From positions 62,001 through 126,000 of the forward strand of contig NW_025813759.1 in NCBI RefSeq assembly GCF_021917145.1: a stretch of DNA of 64,000 nucleotides. The letters are read 5' to 3'. How positions within the stretch are numbered: position 1 is the first letter of the stretch; every line of letters begins with the position of its first letter. Below the pieces are notes generated by a model. That model saw nothing but the letters and a program-made list of their open reading frames with translations, did no database searches and was not told where the DNA came from. This document shows, in pieces, positions 31,849 through 44,825 of this stretch. The DNA is from Hypomesus transpacificus (taxonomy: Eukaryota; Chordata; Actinopteri; Osmeriformes; Osmeridae). The position numbers and the translations under genes were made by a program.

Positions 31849-34820
31849 CAGTGTTGGGGATAACGAGTTACAAAGTAACGGATTACAGTAACGATATTAC
31901 TTTTATGAGTAACGAAGTAAAGTAACGCATTACACTCAAAATATTGGTAACTACACTACTTTACTAGACCTCAGGAACGCGCTTTCCTGCGTTACCCAAG
32001 CCATTTTTGCCAGTCCGAAAAGTTCTCTTTTAGTGGCGCTTGCATGTCTGCCTGTGTGCTTGCTTGTCTTAGCAACGTTGCCACAGAGACCGATTTGAGT
32101 GATTTGAGTGACGTAGCTGCTGGTGCGTACTGCGTAGACGTGAAAGATGGATGAGACAGACAGGAGGGTTCAGCCTGTGGCGATATTCGCATTATTTTAA
32201 CTTTGTTTGTCGAAAGGACAAATATTACGGTGAAATGCACTCTATGTCCAGGCGAGAGGTGTCTTTCAACTGCTGGACACTCAATGAGCAACCTGATGAA
32301 GCATTTGACACGCCAGCATAGCACTTCAAAACTTGTGGCGAAAGATTCCGCTAGCTTGTCAGTTGAAGACGCTCATCACGAACCAACCCCGCCTAAACAA
32401 GCTAAGATTTTCCAGCATCTTGGTCTTGGAGTGCAGAAGGTAACACAAAAGGAAATTAACAAACTAGTTGCCGGGTACATCGTGGAAGACATGCTTCCAC
32501 TGTCCACTATTGAATCGCCAAGGTTTGGAAAAATACTAGATAAAATACCTAGCACTCGCACGCCAACGTCAGACAGGAAAACATTTTCCAAATACCTAGA
32601 CCAATGTTATTCTGACATGGAATCCAATCTTAAAAAAACTTTGAGTCCTTGGATTATGTTACAACAACTGCAGATATTTGGTCCGCCAACAACAAAAGTT
32701 ATTTAGGAATGACCGCTCACTGGATTAACACCATTAGTTTTAAACGTCAGAAGGCAGCTCTAGCCTGTAAGAGAGTGAGAGGAAGACATACATATGATGT
32801 CACAGCTAATGAAATAGAACAGATTCATTCAGTTTATGGACTATCGCATAAAGTCACAGCATGCGTTACAGATAATGGCACCAATTTTGTAAAAGCCTTC
32901 AGAATGTTTGAATCCCAGCCTGATAATGGGTCTGACTCTGACGAGCTATCCGACGATGAGGAGGCAGTCACTTACCGATGTTTCTGAAGTACTCTCTACA
33001 GAATCAGACGCTACATATTCATTGCCGCCTCACTTGCGCTGTGCTTCGCATACACTGAACCTGATCTCCAAAAATGACCTGAGAAATGGCTGACAAGTAA
33101 CAATGACTGTAAAGCAGTTTACAGAAGTGCTCTCGCAAAGTGCACAGCTCTCTGGACAAAAACTAGTCGCTCTACTGTGGCTTCAGACCAGGTTGAGGAT
33201 GTGATCAAAAGAATCATGCCCACTGCTACACGCTGGAACTCGACTCATGACGCCCTGTCCCTCATCATAGAGATCCCAATCAGAGATTTAAATAACATTT
33301 GCTCTAGACTGGGTGTTAAATGCATCACTGAGCGAGAGTATCAGTTCCTGAAGGAATATTGTACAGTGTCAAAACCTCTTGCTGCTGCATTAGATGATGC
33401 AAGGTGATGGTGATTGCTACTATGGCACCCTCCTGCCAACCTTGGAAATTCTGATGTTGGAAGTTGCTTGCGATGAAGGATGGCCTTTCTCAGATGACAG
33501 CTGGCATGCCTGAAGCTATTGTACAGGTAAATACATATTGAATTATAAATTTAATACCCCTAACATAATAGTCTACAGTGTATAACATTTAAACTTAGCA
33601 CAAAAAGTAAAGATTTGTGTTTGGTAGATTATTTTTTTGTTGTAGTAACGCTTCTTGGCAGAAAATAGAGTTGGAAAGCCTGTTTATTTCCCTTTTAAAT
33701 GCTGTCACATTTGTGAGGAACATGCATTTGTAGGATGAGCAGCAGAGCTGAGTATGTTGATTGTGCCCATTTAAAAAGCTGTTCCCTTTATTGAACTGTA
33801 GCCTATATGTTCCATATCACAGGCGATCAAAGGCAGATTTTCATCCGTCTTGGACAGCAAGGATGCTCTCATGGCTGCTGCAACAATGCCCAAATTCAAG
33901 GTGAGAAGAGAAGAGATGCTGTTAAAAGCCTGCTGATTTCTGAGTGTCGTGCCCAGATTCCTAATGAGCCACAGATTGGACCAGCAGTTCAGAGCCCAAC
34001 CAGTGCCACCTCCAGTCACACTGACTTTTTTGATTTTGAAGAGGAGTTTTCCTACGCAGCAGAAACAGAAGCCATGGAGTACTTACAAATGCCCGGATCC
34101 AACTGGGAGGTTCTCTCCAGGTTCCCTAGGATTAAGGATATTGCAAAGCAATACAACACTCCAATACCATCAAGTGCACCTGTCGAAAGGCTTTTCAGCC
34201 TAGGCAGTATTGTTCTGACCCCAAGGAGGAACAGGCTGTCGGACAAAAGATTTGAGAGACTTTTACTCATGCGATACAATCGCTATTTTGAAGAATAGAG
34301 AAATGATAAACTTCATGGGATAAAGTGCACTTTCTGTTTATTTAGGCAATGATGAAGTAGATTTTCTGTTTATTTCATTGCATTTTCTCTTTCTATATTT
34401 TGGGTTAAGTGCATTTCTGTTTCTATTTTATGGGAAAAGTGCCATTTAATTTTCTTAAACCACTACAATGGTTCCTATAACATGCTGGTTTTGTTCTCAG
34501 GAGTAGGTCCCCATTTGGTTTAGTGGGGTCTCATGTTTCCAAAAGCCTGTTTTTAATGTGTTACTGCTGATTGACCCACCTGAATGTACCCACCATACAG
34601 CCTCTTGTATAATAAATAAAGTGATAAAAAAGGGCCATGATGTTTGTCCATGTATCGTTGCGGTAAATATGGACATTTGCTTAAAAAATTGAAAGTAAAG
34701 TAACTAGTAGTGAAGTTACTTTTCAAATGCAGTAACTAGTAAAGTAATCTAGTTACAATTTTCAGAAGTAACTAGTAACTTGTAACTAGTTACTTTTTCT
34801 GAGTAACTACCCCAACACTG
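31849..34820 (+). mobile_element. hAT element inserted in HECT exon 4
   Basis: Ends CAGTGTTGGGGATAACGAGT and CCCCAACACTG, with the perfect 8-bp duplication CACAGGAT at 31841-31848 and 34821-34828. GTTACTTTT-type motifs are repeated near both ends. It encodes a decayed BED-finger transposase (32149-34298). It splits exon 4 nine bases after the acceptor. Confidence 0.95.
32149..34298 (+). pseudogene. hAT transposase (BED finger, dimerisation domain), decayed
   Basis: The start MDETDR lies at 32149. A BED zinc finger follows (CTLCPGE with a LMKHLTRQH His pair, ~32233-32316), then a long linker. The catalytic core has ADIWSANNKSYLG and ACVTDNGTNFVKAF (two Asp). MPTATRWNSTHDAL follows. A second exon (~33830-34298) ends in the hAT dimerisation motif [12 protein letters not shown]. 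Frame changes occur near 32200, 32640 and 32970, and a stop at ~33091, so it is not functional. Confidence 0.85.
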
Positions 34821-37570
34821 CACAGGATCTACCCATACCACCTGACACCAGACATGAAGCACAAGGCAACCCAGCACTTGAGAGGCCTCAAAGTCCAAGA
34901 GCAGAAGTCCTCACTGTACCTGCGATAATAAATGATGTAGAGGTAGGTAACTCGCTGTCTTAATTCTTCACTATTGGACTGGATTTCATCAGTGACTATT
35001 TATATGAACACAAGGGGGGTTGGAGGATCAGAGCAAATGCGTAACCACATGTCCTCTTTGCTTTTCTGAATTGCAGGGGTACACCTCTGACTCGTCCAGT
35101 CATCATCAGAGTATACATCCGACCAGCACTGAGACTGTAGAACACCTTGAGAGAGCTCAAAGTCCAGGACTGGTTGTACTGCCTATACCTGAAACACCAC
35201 ATGATGTAGAGGTAACTTGTTCTTTCCTAACTTTACATTGGAGGACCTATCCAAATACATTTATCTGCTGTGTCAAGGTTTTCTTCTTTTTTTTTATATG
35301 ACTCATTGTTGTCTCTATCCTTGACTCTGGTTTGTTGTAGTAATGTACAACTTGAATTAAAACCCAAGCAATTTCAATTAATTGTTAACTATTGTCATTT
35401 AAACAATTGTGTTATAAAAAAGTGTTGTAGCATTTGCTTCCTGGTTTTAATAATTGTCTTAACAGGAGTGGAGGACTGTTCGGCAGCAACAAGACATTGA
35501 ATACAGTCTGTCATTCAGAGCTGACCAAGAAAAGGTATGTTTTTTTTAACATTTAACTGTAGGTATTTGCCTTTCCCCTCTGCTCTTCTCCTTCAAAACC
35601 AACAGCTGCACCTCCAGTCCCCAGGACCTTTTATATTGTGTATTAACTATATACATTATAATTTATTTTCCATAGCTTTCCCCGTAGTAGTTGGTTTTAG
35701 GTTGGCTTTGTACCTTAAATTTGTTTAAACTTAACCCCACTTATGTATTCCTATATGTATGCACCTTCCTGCCAACATCAATTCCTTGTCTGTGCAAACT
35801 TTCATGGCGATTAAAATTTCTGAAGCTGATGGTTTTTATTTGATGACAGGATCAGAGCAGACGAGCGGTCTGCGACTACGAGGAGAGGCGTTTGAAGGTA
35901 CTATATCATCTCTGTAAGCATCTATTCAGTAGAAGGCACATTTTCAACCTGTTACATACTCACTGTCAGACAATAGATGAGAGACTGATAAGGACAACTG
36001 AGGAACCTGCTGGTGGCATACCTCTGAAAGTCAGACGGTTCCATACATCTGATACTATGCAGGTAAACATTGTTGAATGTACAGATGTATAAATGCTTAA
36101 TTTGCTATATTTTTTTGTGATTCTTCTGGATTTGTCAAATTTAGGATTTTCCAACCTAAAACCATGACCCATCTGAAGCATGTCGATCTGTAAGGTTTTG
36201 CATCTCCAATATGAAAACGGCTTTTCAAAGAAAAGGCTGTTTTGACAGAAGGCAAAATCATTCAATTGAGTGCTTAGCATTCCGCACTGTATGAGGTTAC
36301 CTAATTAAACCTCTGAACACATGATGACATTATGTAATATCATATCAATTTCCTCATCCCTACATATACATGGTTTGTCCTTGTCTAAATTGACCATCTA
36401 CTGGTGCCTGCAAGCAGGCCTCGTAACTCTGGAAACTAAAAACCTTAACATTTTACTACTCGCCCTCCACTGGTGTGTAAATGAGACTGCGTTACCTGCT
36501 ACTGACTATACTGTAAATATGGTACTATGTTACCCACATTTTGCATATAGTGCAATTGTATTTTTTTGGTTTAAACAATAGTTTTATATATTTCAAATCT
36601 ATAAGCACAGCAAGGATTTCAGGTAAAAACGGCAGTCATAAACCTTGATTGTCATTGTACTGATATTTTCCGGGTAGTAAATAAGTACATATTTTTTATT
36701 TCAGGCCTTGTTTTACTTTGTTGGATCTCATGCCTCAGCCACTGAGTATTTTGACATCAGAGAAACTACGTCTGGCACCACTATCATCAACATAGTGTCT
36801 GGGACTCTTCTGGACCACAACATCACCTCTCCATTGAACCTCCATGTTCGATGGATGGACATGGAGGAAGTGCAGGTGAATAATATAATAAAAGTAGTGG
36901 GGTGGGTATTTATCACTTGTGTTTTGGACAGCCTCATTTATGTTACTGTGAAATAAATTTGAACACAGGATTTGCAATGACGCATGTGTAACGTACCTTT
37001 TGGTATTAAAGCAGCAGTTACAACTTCATTCAACGCATGTTTAATGCATTGCATGCTAGACCTCAAAGCTCATTTACCAATTTGAAAGTGTGATTTGGTT
37101 AACATTGTTGTGGATTGAACTAAATTAGATAACATTTGAATTAAAATGTACTTTTTGAAAGTCAAGATTTACAAAGGTGTTAAGTTTGTTTTTGCTCCGA
37201 AATCAATGTAATCTACAAGTCTTTCATTTTCGAATAAGAGCCCATACATAAATGCTTATAGATGTAATCTGTTATCTTTGTGTATTTACAACTTATCACT
37301 TTCTGAAGACCATTTACCAGCAGCAAAACTGAGTTTCTGCTAAAGTGCCTGATTTGATGGAGGTTGTCCAAAGTGATTTTGGGCCTACACAGTGTGGACC
37401 TGCAGAGGAAATCTACATGCCAGAGACTGATATGTCAGAGCCAGATGAGATGCAGCTAACTGATAACATCAAAATTCAGTGAGTTGTACATATTTTGTTG
37501 TAACGTTTCCAGTCTATGGTCAGTTGTTTCTAGATGAAATATAGATTTTGGCATGTGACTTTGAATGCAT

Positions 37571-37572
<2 letters not shown>

Positions 37573-37601
<29 letters not shown>
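37573..37601 (+). repeat. G29 homopolymer
   Basis: Twenty-nine consecutive G in the intron before the first HECT-domain exon. The length may be assembly-limited. Confidence 0.8.
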
Positions 37602-37604
<3 letters not shown>

Positions 37605-39262
37605 TTACTGAATTTACAATATTAAAATGTTTGCAGATGCACAGAGATTCTTTTGGAACTTGGGAAAAATATTAACTACAACTTGAGCTGCAGATTCAAC
37701 ATTAATCGAAACAACGTACTAGATGGTGCATTTAGAGCATTCAACCGGAAATCGTACAATCCATTTAAGAGAATTTCTGTTAAGTTCTCTGAAACTGGAC
37801 ATGTTGAGGAAGGAGTAGATTTGGGAGGTCCAAGACGAGAGCTTTTAAGTCTAATGATGGAAGAAATTGAGCGCTCCCCGATGCTGGCAGGTCCAGATGG
37901 ACAAAAAAACCTTGCTCTTGACTCGATTGGTGAGCCCTTTTGTCTACATGTTCAGTTAACGTTTTCATTTCAGTAGCACTGGCAAAAGATAGAATGGTTG
38001 CCATGGAAGTTTTGTATAAAATAAAGTAATTTTCATAACATGGCTAATTGGCTATTACATGTAAGACTACTTTGGAGTAATGTTATCATGTCAATTTTAC
38101 TCTTCAGCTGTCAGAGAAGACAAGTACTATATCATGGGGAAGGCTATATCAGTCAGTATGGTTCATGGGGGGCCATCACCGGGATTCTTTTCTCCCACTT
38201 TATTTGATTGTATTGTGAAAGATAACGTCTCACCTACCATCAATGATGAGCACGACTTTGACTTGCGAGCTAAAATCGTACAGGTAATTTCATTTATTTT
38301 TTACCTGACCTATTCGTGCTAAAGTATCTGATTTTGCCAGGTATCAGAGGCCAAGTCCATGGAGGAGTTGCTTTCAGTTGTGTCCTGTCACAGTAACTAC
38401 CTGTCTAATGCAGGCTGCCTACGAGCTGTAAAATGTCTGGAGGACAAAGATCTGCTTTTGCAGGACATCCTCCAGTTCCAAGTCGTAAACCGACTCCATG
38501 GTCCACTCGAACGGTATAAATTAGCATTGTTTTAAAATGTTTAAAAGTGCTGTTTGTCGATTTGAGCTCTAACATTGGAACTAACATTCATTGTAAAGCA
38601 ACCAGCGTACAAATGCTGTAAATTTAATTTTTTATCCGATGAAAGATATTTATACGGGATAATGATTCCCTGCACTATGCAGTGCCTGCCTGGTTACACA
38701 GTAACACAACGTGAAATGTTTAAGTTCTGTTCTTACAGTACACAATTTTAGTTTGCTTTTCAATGCTACATTTTATAATGTGACAATTCAGGCTTGAGCT
38801 GACTCACCTGCTGGATCTATCCACTTTTAATTCTTCAAGGTTCAAGGAAGGCCTGAGGACATTGGGATTGTTGGAGGAGGTTGTCAAACAGCCAGAAGCC
38901 TTTCGTCCTCTCTTCTGCAGCCCACCACAGACCCTTAGCTCAGATGGTCTCGATCACCTGTTTGTCATCTGTTTTCCAGTGCAGGAAGTAACAGACGAGT
39001 ACAGGAAAACATTGCTGTGGGCTTTTGGAGAGACTACCTTCTAGATTTAGAGGGCAAGTAATGGATCAGTTTGCTTTTTATTTAGTTTACCATAATTTTA
39101 CCAGGCAAGTTGGGCCTGCCCGTGCATAGCTTGAATGTCACATACATGATCCAAACCCCGGCCACTGTGACGAGTTAGACAGACTACAGCTCGCTGACGC
39201 TTAACTTAATACTCTAGTGCATGATTCTGAACACCACTTAAACCTGCACTAATCTTTTGAAC

Positions 39263-39288
39263 CCCCCCCCCCCCCCCCCCAAAAAAAA
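39263..39288 (+). repeat. C18-A8 homopolymer
   Basis: A C run followed by an A run in the last HECT intron; no other feature there except short AT-rich sequence. Confidence 0.8.
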
Positions 39289-40154
39289 GAAAATATATAA
39301 ACTGTGTAAATGGTAGGAACTAGTATATTGGAACCAGTGGTTGAAAAATACAAATTTGACTGCTGTATTTTCCTGACTGTAAGGCACACTTAAAAGCCTT
39401 TAATAAAAAAAAACTGAGCTTTATAATCCAGAGCGCTTTATATATGAAAAAGATCGAAAATGGACCATTCATTGATAGTGCGCCTGATAGTGCGAACAAT
39501 ACGGTCATACAAACTATAGACGACAATAAAACGGCTAAATCGACATCAACTTGAAAATAATGCATATTATGGAAAAATTAATAATGTGCATTTTCAGAAA
39601 TTGGTTATTGTCCCTGTATTACCATGTTCAGTAATAACTAGAATAAAAAAAACTAAACATTTGGGCTGACAAGATCACTTTATTCGCTTCCTTAAAACAC
39701 ATATTTCTTTCTTTACAGAAGGTAACTCCCCCTGCTCGTTGGAGAAAATTCTAATTTTTGCGACCGGATGCAGTGCGCTACCTGCCATTGGCTTGAAGCC
39801 GGAACCATCCATCGAGTTCCTGCACGCTGACAGTCTTTTACCTGGGGACACTCAACAGAGGGCGAAGTTTCCAACGGCAAACACATGTGTGAACTGCTTG
39901 TGTCTACCTTTGCACAAGGATTACACTGCCTTTAAGTACAATATTGACTTTGGTATTTGCAATACACAGGGCTTTGGTCAAGAGTAGGGCTTAGAATGAA
40001 ATGGTATAAGGAAACTGTCAATTGGCTTTTTGTTTTTTGGTACTGTTCATCTTTATTTCACAAATTCAAACCAAGCTTTTTTTTTTCTGAACCTCTTAAA
40101 AGTAATTTACAATTGTACAAAAATGTTCAAATAAATGTGACGGAAGGGTTGTAC

Positions 40155-40160
40155 AATAAA
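40155..40160 (+). terminator. AATAAA poly(A) signal of the HECT gene
   Basis: It lies 168 bp after the HECT stop codon and 245 bp before the end of the convergent integrase gene. Confidence 0.55.
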
Positions 40161-41044
40161 AGTCTTTCTGTTACTATAACATCACCTAGATCTATGAATC
40201 AAGCACATTGCAAGGCAAATCTAAAGAGAGCATAGACATGCATTAGTCATGTGATTCAAGGCAGTCCCCTGGCTGGCTCATTCAACTTAGAAATTTCAGT
40301 GCAGCATGTTTGGTATTTCACTTTCAAGTCCACAATTCCCTCTATGGCCCTCGAAACGTCTTGCTGTTGTTGGTGGTTAAGGTTTACATTGAGTTGTTGG
40401 ACAACTACAGCTGGGAACTGTTCATGTCGATTGGAAAGTTGTTGATGCCATGTTGTGCCAGAAGGGCCTCTAAACTGTCCTCCCTATATGGGTCATCACC
40501 AAATACGTTGTTGATGGGAGTGCTGTCTGCCTCTGTTGGTCAGCATGCCCTCTGTCCAGATCTGTGAGGGTGTTCGGTTGTTTTCTGTCCTGAGACTGTG
40601 CTGATTCCAGGCCTCTCTAAACATGCTCAACCTACGTTGAATTTCTGGTAGATAGGTCAGGTGTAGTGATAGCTTGTGGATGTCATTTTATGGATCTAGT
40701 ATGGCAGCATCCTCTAGGCTGTAGAATTCATTGTAGAAGTAGTGTAGAACTTGCAGAAACACGTCTCTCCAGAGGCGCTCTATCCTCTGGTTGTGGACTG
40801 ATTCCCCTGTTATGTGACTACTGCGCTCTACACTCTGGACAATATTCATGAACAATGCTACTTGTGTTTTCCCCACCATGATCAGATCGAACTCTGGATG
40901 GGAGTCCATACAGGCATGTTGCCTTCAAGAACTGTGTAAGTACAGTGACAGCTTTGTTGTTTGTATTACAGTTTAGGTATGTTACTAGGTGTGAGTATCC
41001 ATCTATGGCTCCATGAACAACCAAGCCCCACCTGTAAAGGAAAA

Positions 41045-42370
41045 ACTATTGGTCAACAAAATTTGTACTTTGCAGTTATATACAATACATCTTTAATGGT
41101 GCCATTTGTAGAATTTGAGAAGAAACAAACTAGTTTCTCTTTCCAGCTGACCAGCTTATAAATGCTGAATTTCTGATATTTCTGATCAAGAAACCCCAAA
41201 AAATGATATGGGATGGTTCCTTACACTATGCAGTGTTTACATACAAAATCACAGCCTAAAATGCATAATTTCTATCAAAGCCGGAGCGGCGCATGCCCAT
41301 TGACAAAAACTATGGACACACAACTCCTGTTCAAATGACAAAATATGCATAGTGAAGGGACATCCCTATTTCACTCTGGCCTTCGAAGACAGTGGCAATC
41401 CATTTTTTCATTGCAAAGCTGTGATCTGATGAGGTAGAACAGAAAACCAGCAGGCTCCGGACTTGTAGTTTAAGAGTTTAAAACCCCAGGTGTAGGAATT
41501 CACTTACTCATCGAGTAAGTGAATTCCACGAAGCAAAGGCATTGTCAGAAGATGACTAGTCGTAGCCCAACATTAAAAACATTTAATAGTCGGTTGACTG
41601 ATCGCGTTGTTGTACTCAGTCAAAGGAATAAACACACAGGAACATCATGAACATTCAATGGTCTAGCCCATTTATCCTGGCAAAACATGTAACATAATGT
41701 TCTATATGTATTGCCAGGACACGGTCCAAGTAGCCTAGGCATACGTAAAATTGAAACCTAATTCGTTTGGAATGTCTAGGCTATACTTGATGTTACATGT
41801 TGATGTTTAGCCTATTCAATTTAACAACTTAAGAAGGACAAAACAGGCAGTGGATAAAATACTGGTTGAGAATGTCTATTGTAGTGCTATTACTAGAAAC
41901 ATTGGGACTCCAGTTCCAAGAGTGGATGGCGGGAGAAGCCCATATGAAAGTAACAGCCTACTCTATCTATTACTAGATAGGCCTCCTAACTAGCCTGCCA
42001 GATCATTAAGAGTTGGCCTTAAGTTTTCTTCACTTTACATCTATGGACTAAGTAGAATAACTGATTTATAGCCAAGGCCTTATAATAAGATAGACCTGTA
42101 TAAACGATTAGGCTAATATTTTGCTAAACATGTAAATCTAACTAGGAAGAGAGATCATATTTCTTCCATTAATTGCTTCTCTCAACTGCCTCCCTGTAAA
42201 TACAGAATCTAATAAAAAATCCTTCATCTCACCTACAAAGCACATTGATGGTTGGACACCATCATCATTTATAGAGCTTGTAAGGCTGGGTGTCACCCTG
42301 TCCCCACCTCTCATTCTAAAATCTGGAGACAGTCTCTGCTTGATGGGACTCACTCGCAAGGCCCCATGAA
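41045..42370. other. Intron-like stretch of the integrase gene
   Basis: No conserved exon was recognised. A palindrome GAATTCACTTACTCGATGAGTAAGTGAATTC-like hairpin is present near 41498-41528 (arms GAATTCACTTACTC). Minus-strand frame 42138-42428 has no recognisable family. Confidence 0.4.
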
Positions 42371-42377
42371 GTGTGGT

Positions 42378-42530
42378 CCGGCCTGCTAAGTTAATCATTG
42401 GCAGGATGCTCCCTGCCCTAAAGGACACCTACCACACACGATGCCTCAGGAAAGCTGGCAGGATCCTAAGAGACTGTTACCACCCATCCTTCAGTCTTTT
42501 CCCCCTGTTGCCTTCTGAATGCACATTGAT
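42378..42530 (+). pseudogene. LINE C-terminal fragment
   Basis: The frame reads AKLIIGRMLPALKDTYHTRC and then FPLLPSE, the end of an L2-type ORF2 before its stop. It is a short dead fragment. Confidence 0.55.
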
Positions 42531-42598
42531 ATGTATATTGATACATTGTCGACACACTCACTAGTCATTTTACACATTACATTGTTTTTCTTCTTCTA

Positions 42599-42741
42599 GA
42601 AGTCATCATGAACTATGGAAGGGACATTGCAGCCTTTTTTTCCCCAGTAAATAAAAAAGTTACAGAAACATATCTAGGTATTGAGAGAGCTGAGGACCTG
42701 GAAGACACCAGTACTAAAGGTGCAGACACCTGCACTTTATA
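42599..42741 (+). pseudogene. Possible orphan 3' terminal exon
   Basis: After a TCTTCTAG acceptor an open frame encodes MNYGRDIAAFFSPVNKK, then a Glu/Asp-rich end, and stops at ~42739. AATAAA follows within ~15 bp (~42751). No upstream exon or family is recognised. It lies antisense inside the integrase gene. Confidence 0.3.
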
Positions 42742-42759
42742 GATCTATAATAAATACGT

Positions 42760-44400
42760 TGAATTTATCTTGAACTTGTACTTGGTGATTCACTTCATTG
42801 ACTTGGTACTTTCAAAGCAATTGGGTACTATCTAATACATCTTCAGTATTAACCCTGTAAGTTGTGAAGTTAATGGTATAGAATCATGTTTAAAGCAATA
42901 TCAATAGGCTAGTGACAAATAAACTTTGGTATCCTGTTATAACAGTGTGCTAGGTTCTGTTAGTGTAGCGTCCACACAAAAAATGAAAACCTTCACTGAT
43001 GGTCTGAATATGTTTAATTTGCTGTCTTGCACTTCTACACCAGAGCTAAGCAGAAAAGTGTAGTCAGAAGGCAAAATTATCAATTAAAACTCCATTAGCA
43101 ATAGGCTACATTCATTAGTAATTTATTAGAACCACCAAGTTAGCAAACACATCAAACAAACTCAATACAACTAGACTATACTGTTGCCACATGTTGGAAA
43201 ATAACCAAATACAAGCAATATAACAATTGTAATGAATGCAAACTTTACAAGCACCAAATACACTGTATTGTGGTCACCTAGACTATTCTAGGTTGTGGTT
43301 CAGTGAAAGCACAGCTTCTTCAGTTGGCTAAATACTACTTGAGAAAGCATATGTTCACAGATGTCAATAGGACATTACAATTACCTGAATGACTTGTAGT
43401 AATCGGGAGGTTATGCCTGTTCTGATGATGGCATAAACCATGTTAGATTGTTAGTCTGAGCATTGTTTGGTTCTCTTCTCCCTGTCTGTTTCTGTGTCTT
43501 TGTTTCTGTTGCAGGATGGCAGGCAGGTAGAGGAGCTGTGATTGCTGCAAGGGTACACCTGTGATCTGTGCCTCGGTTCTTAATAAGCTGTGCCCTAATA
43601 TGCTTGGTCTCTCTATTACTAGCAGGAACATCATCACTGTTTGCTTTTTAGTTTGTAATGATTCTCTACACTTGCACTAATCCCACATCCACTCCCCCTA
43701 CACTACTAATTTACATGACCCTCACATCCAACTGTTTCTTTGTAAGCCCTTTTTATTGAATAAATACACTGTTATCCTTATTTTCTGTGCCTTTCTGTTT
43801 TCACTGCCTGAAGTGCCTACGTATCTATCTATTCTTCCTTCATATATGAACCCGGTTATGACAGCTTTAAACAAGCACTGGTTGGCTACACACCTCATGC
43901 CGGGCTTATACAGATGTGTGTATTGGCACTTTGAAAGGTTAAAATGATTATATCCACATATCAATGTTTAATTATTAAATGTCAAAATGTTCCAAATGTG
44001 AATAGCCTACAAACAATTAGCATACTACAGGCTAGAGGCGATTCTAGGTTTTAAAACATGCTCAAAATGAATACTGGATCTTAATGTATAATTAATCATT
44101 AGAGTACAACAAACCATGATAGAACATACAACTCTGACATCACTTTAACAACTCTGACATCACTTTAACATGTTCTAAAAACCTTTAATCGTTTGTGTAC
44201 ATTAATTTGAAAATGAATTTTTTTCATCCCAACAGTATTGGGTGCAAAAGCACCTCCTGCACCTGTTGTAAAATCCTCTATGCTACAGACTGTGCACAGT
44301 TGGCTACTCTTACACTATAGCTCTCAATAAACATTTTTTTTCATATTAAACATGTAGCCTTGCGACTTTATTTCACTCAATAAGGTTTGAAAAAACAAGT
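42760..44400. other. No gene recognised
   Basis: AT-rich, with a small tandem repeat CAACTCTGACATCACTTTAA (two copies, 44130-44170). Frames at 43443-43637 and 43722-43964 show no family features. Confidence 0.4.
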
Positions 44401-44401
44401 C

Positions 44402-44825
44402 AGTGACGGCGGCGATGTAGCTACTTAGTAGGTGTGTTGTTTGACGACGACGGCTTAGTGACGACGTACTTATCTCAGACATACTTAGTAGGCGTAAGTA
44501 TTTTGTATACTTTCGAACATGCGTCGCCGCGACGCCGCCGCCGGAAGACGTTCCTTACATGCCGTCGCCGCCACGTCGCCGCCAGTCTCTCGTTTGCAGT
44601 CCCATTCACTTCCATTCAAAAAATCCTAGCGGCGACGTATGGTTAGGCTGCTCCTTCTCCTGGTAAACCTAGGAATGTCCCTTTCCGCTCGCCATAATCC
44701 ATGTCCCTTTCCGCTCACCATACACGTCACACGCACTAATGCAACGTTTACAAAGGTAACGTTGCCGTATACGTCGCCGCTATCAAAGTTCCCTCACGTA
44801 CTACGTCGCCACATCGCCGCCATCA
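44402..44825. mobile_element. ~424 bp GC-rich MITE
   Basis: Ends AGTGACGGCGGCGATGT and ACATCGCCGCCATCACT are inverted with one difference. The interior is rich in GCGACG/CGTCGC. No target duplication is clear. Confidence 0.5.

Larger units (their letters stand above)
30284..39987 (+). pseudogene. HECT-type E3 ubiquitin ligase gene, 15 exons, broken
   Basis: Phase-consistent exons: 30284-30488, 31132-31251, 31529-31758, 31840-31848+34829-34942, 35077-35211, 35466-35534, 35850-35897, 35970-36062, 36705-36875, 37321-37478, 37637-37929, 38108-38283, 38341-38513, 38792-39053, 39719-39987; ~840 codons. Exons 6-7 encode a charged helix (QQQDIEYSLSFRADQEK) like that before UBX domains; exons 8-9 are UBX-like. 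Exons 11-15 form a HECT domain: EEGVDLGGPRRELL, VSMVHGGPSPGFF, GSNRRVQENIAVGFWRDYL, and the catalytic Cys in FPTANTCVN. The nearest relatives I know are the G2E3-like genes repeated in fish genomes. Breaks: TAG in exon 3 (~31615), hAT insertion in exon 4, TGA at 37330, one-base frameshift near 38985. The last intron uses a GC donor. It would ubiquitinate unknown targets. Confidence 0.85.

Noticed and set aside
35966-36280. 104-codon minus-strand frame
   Set aside because: Antisense to HECT exon 8 and its intron.
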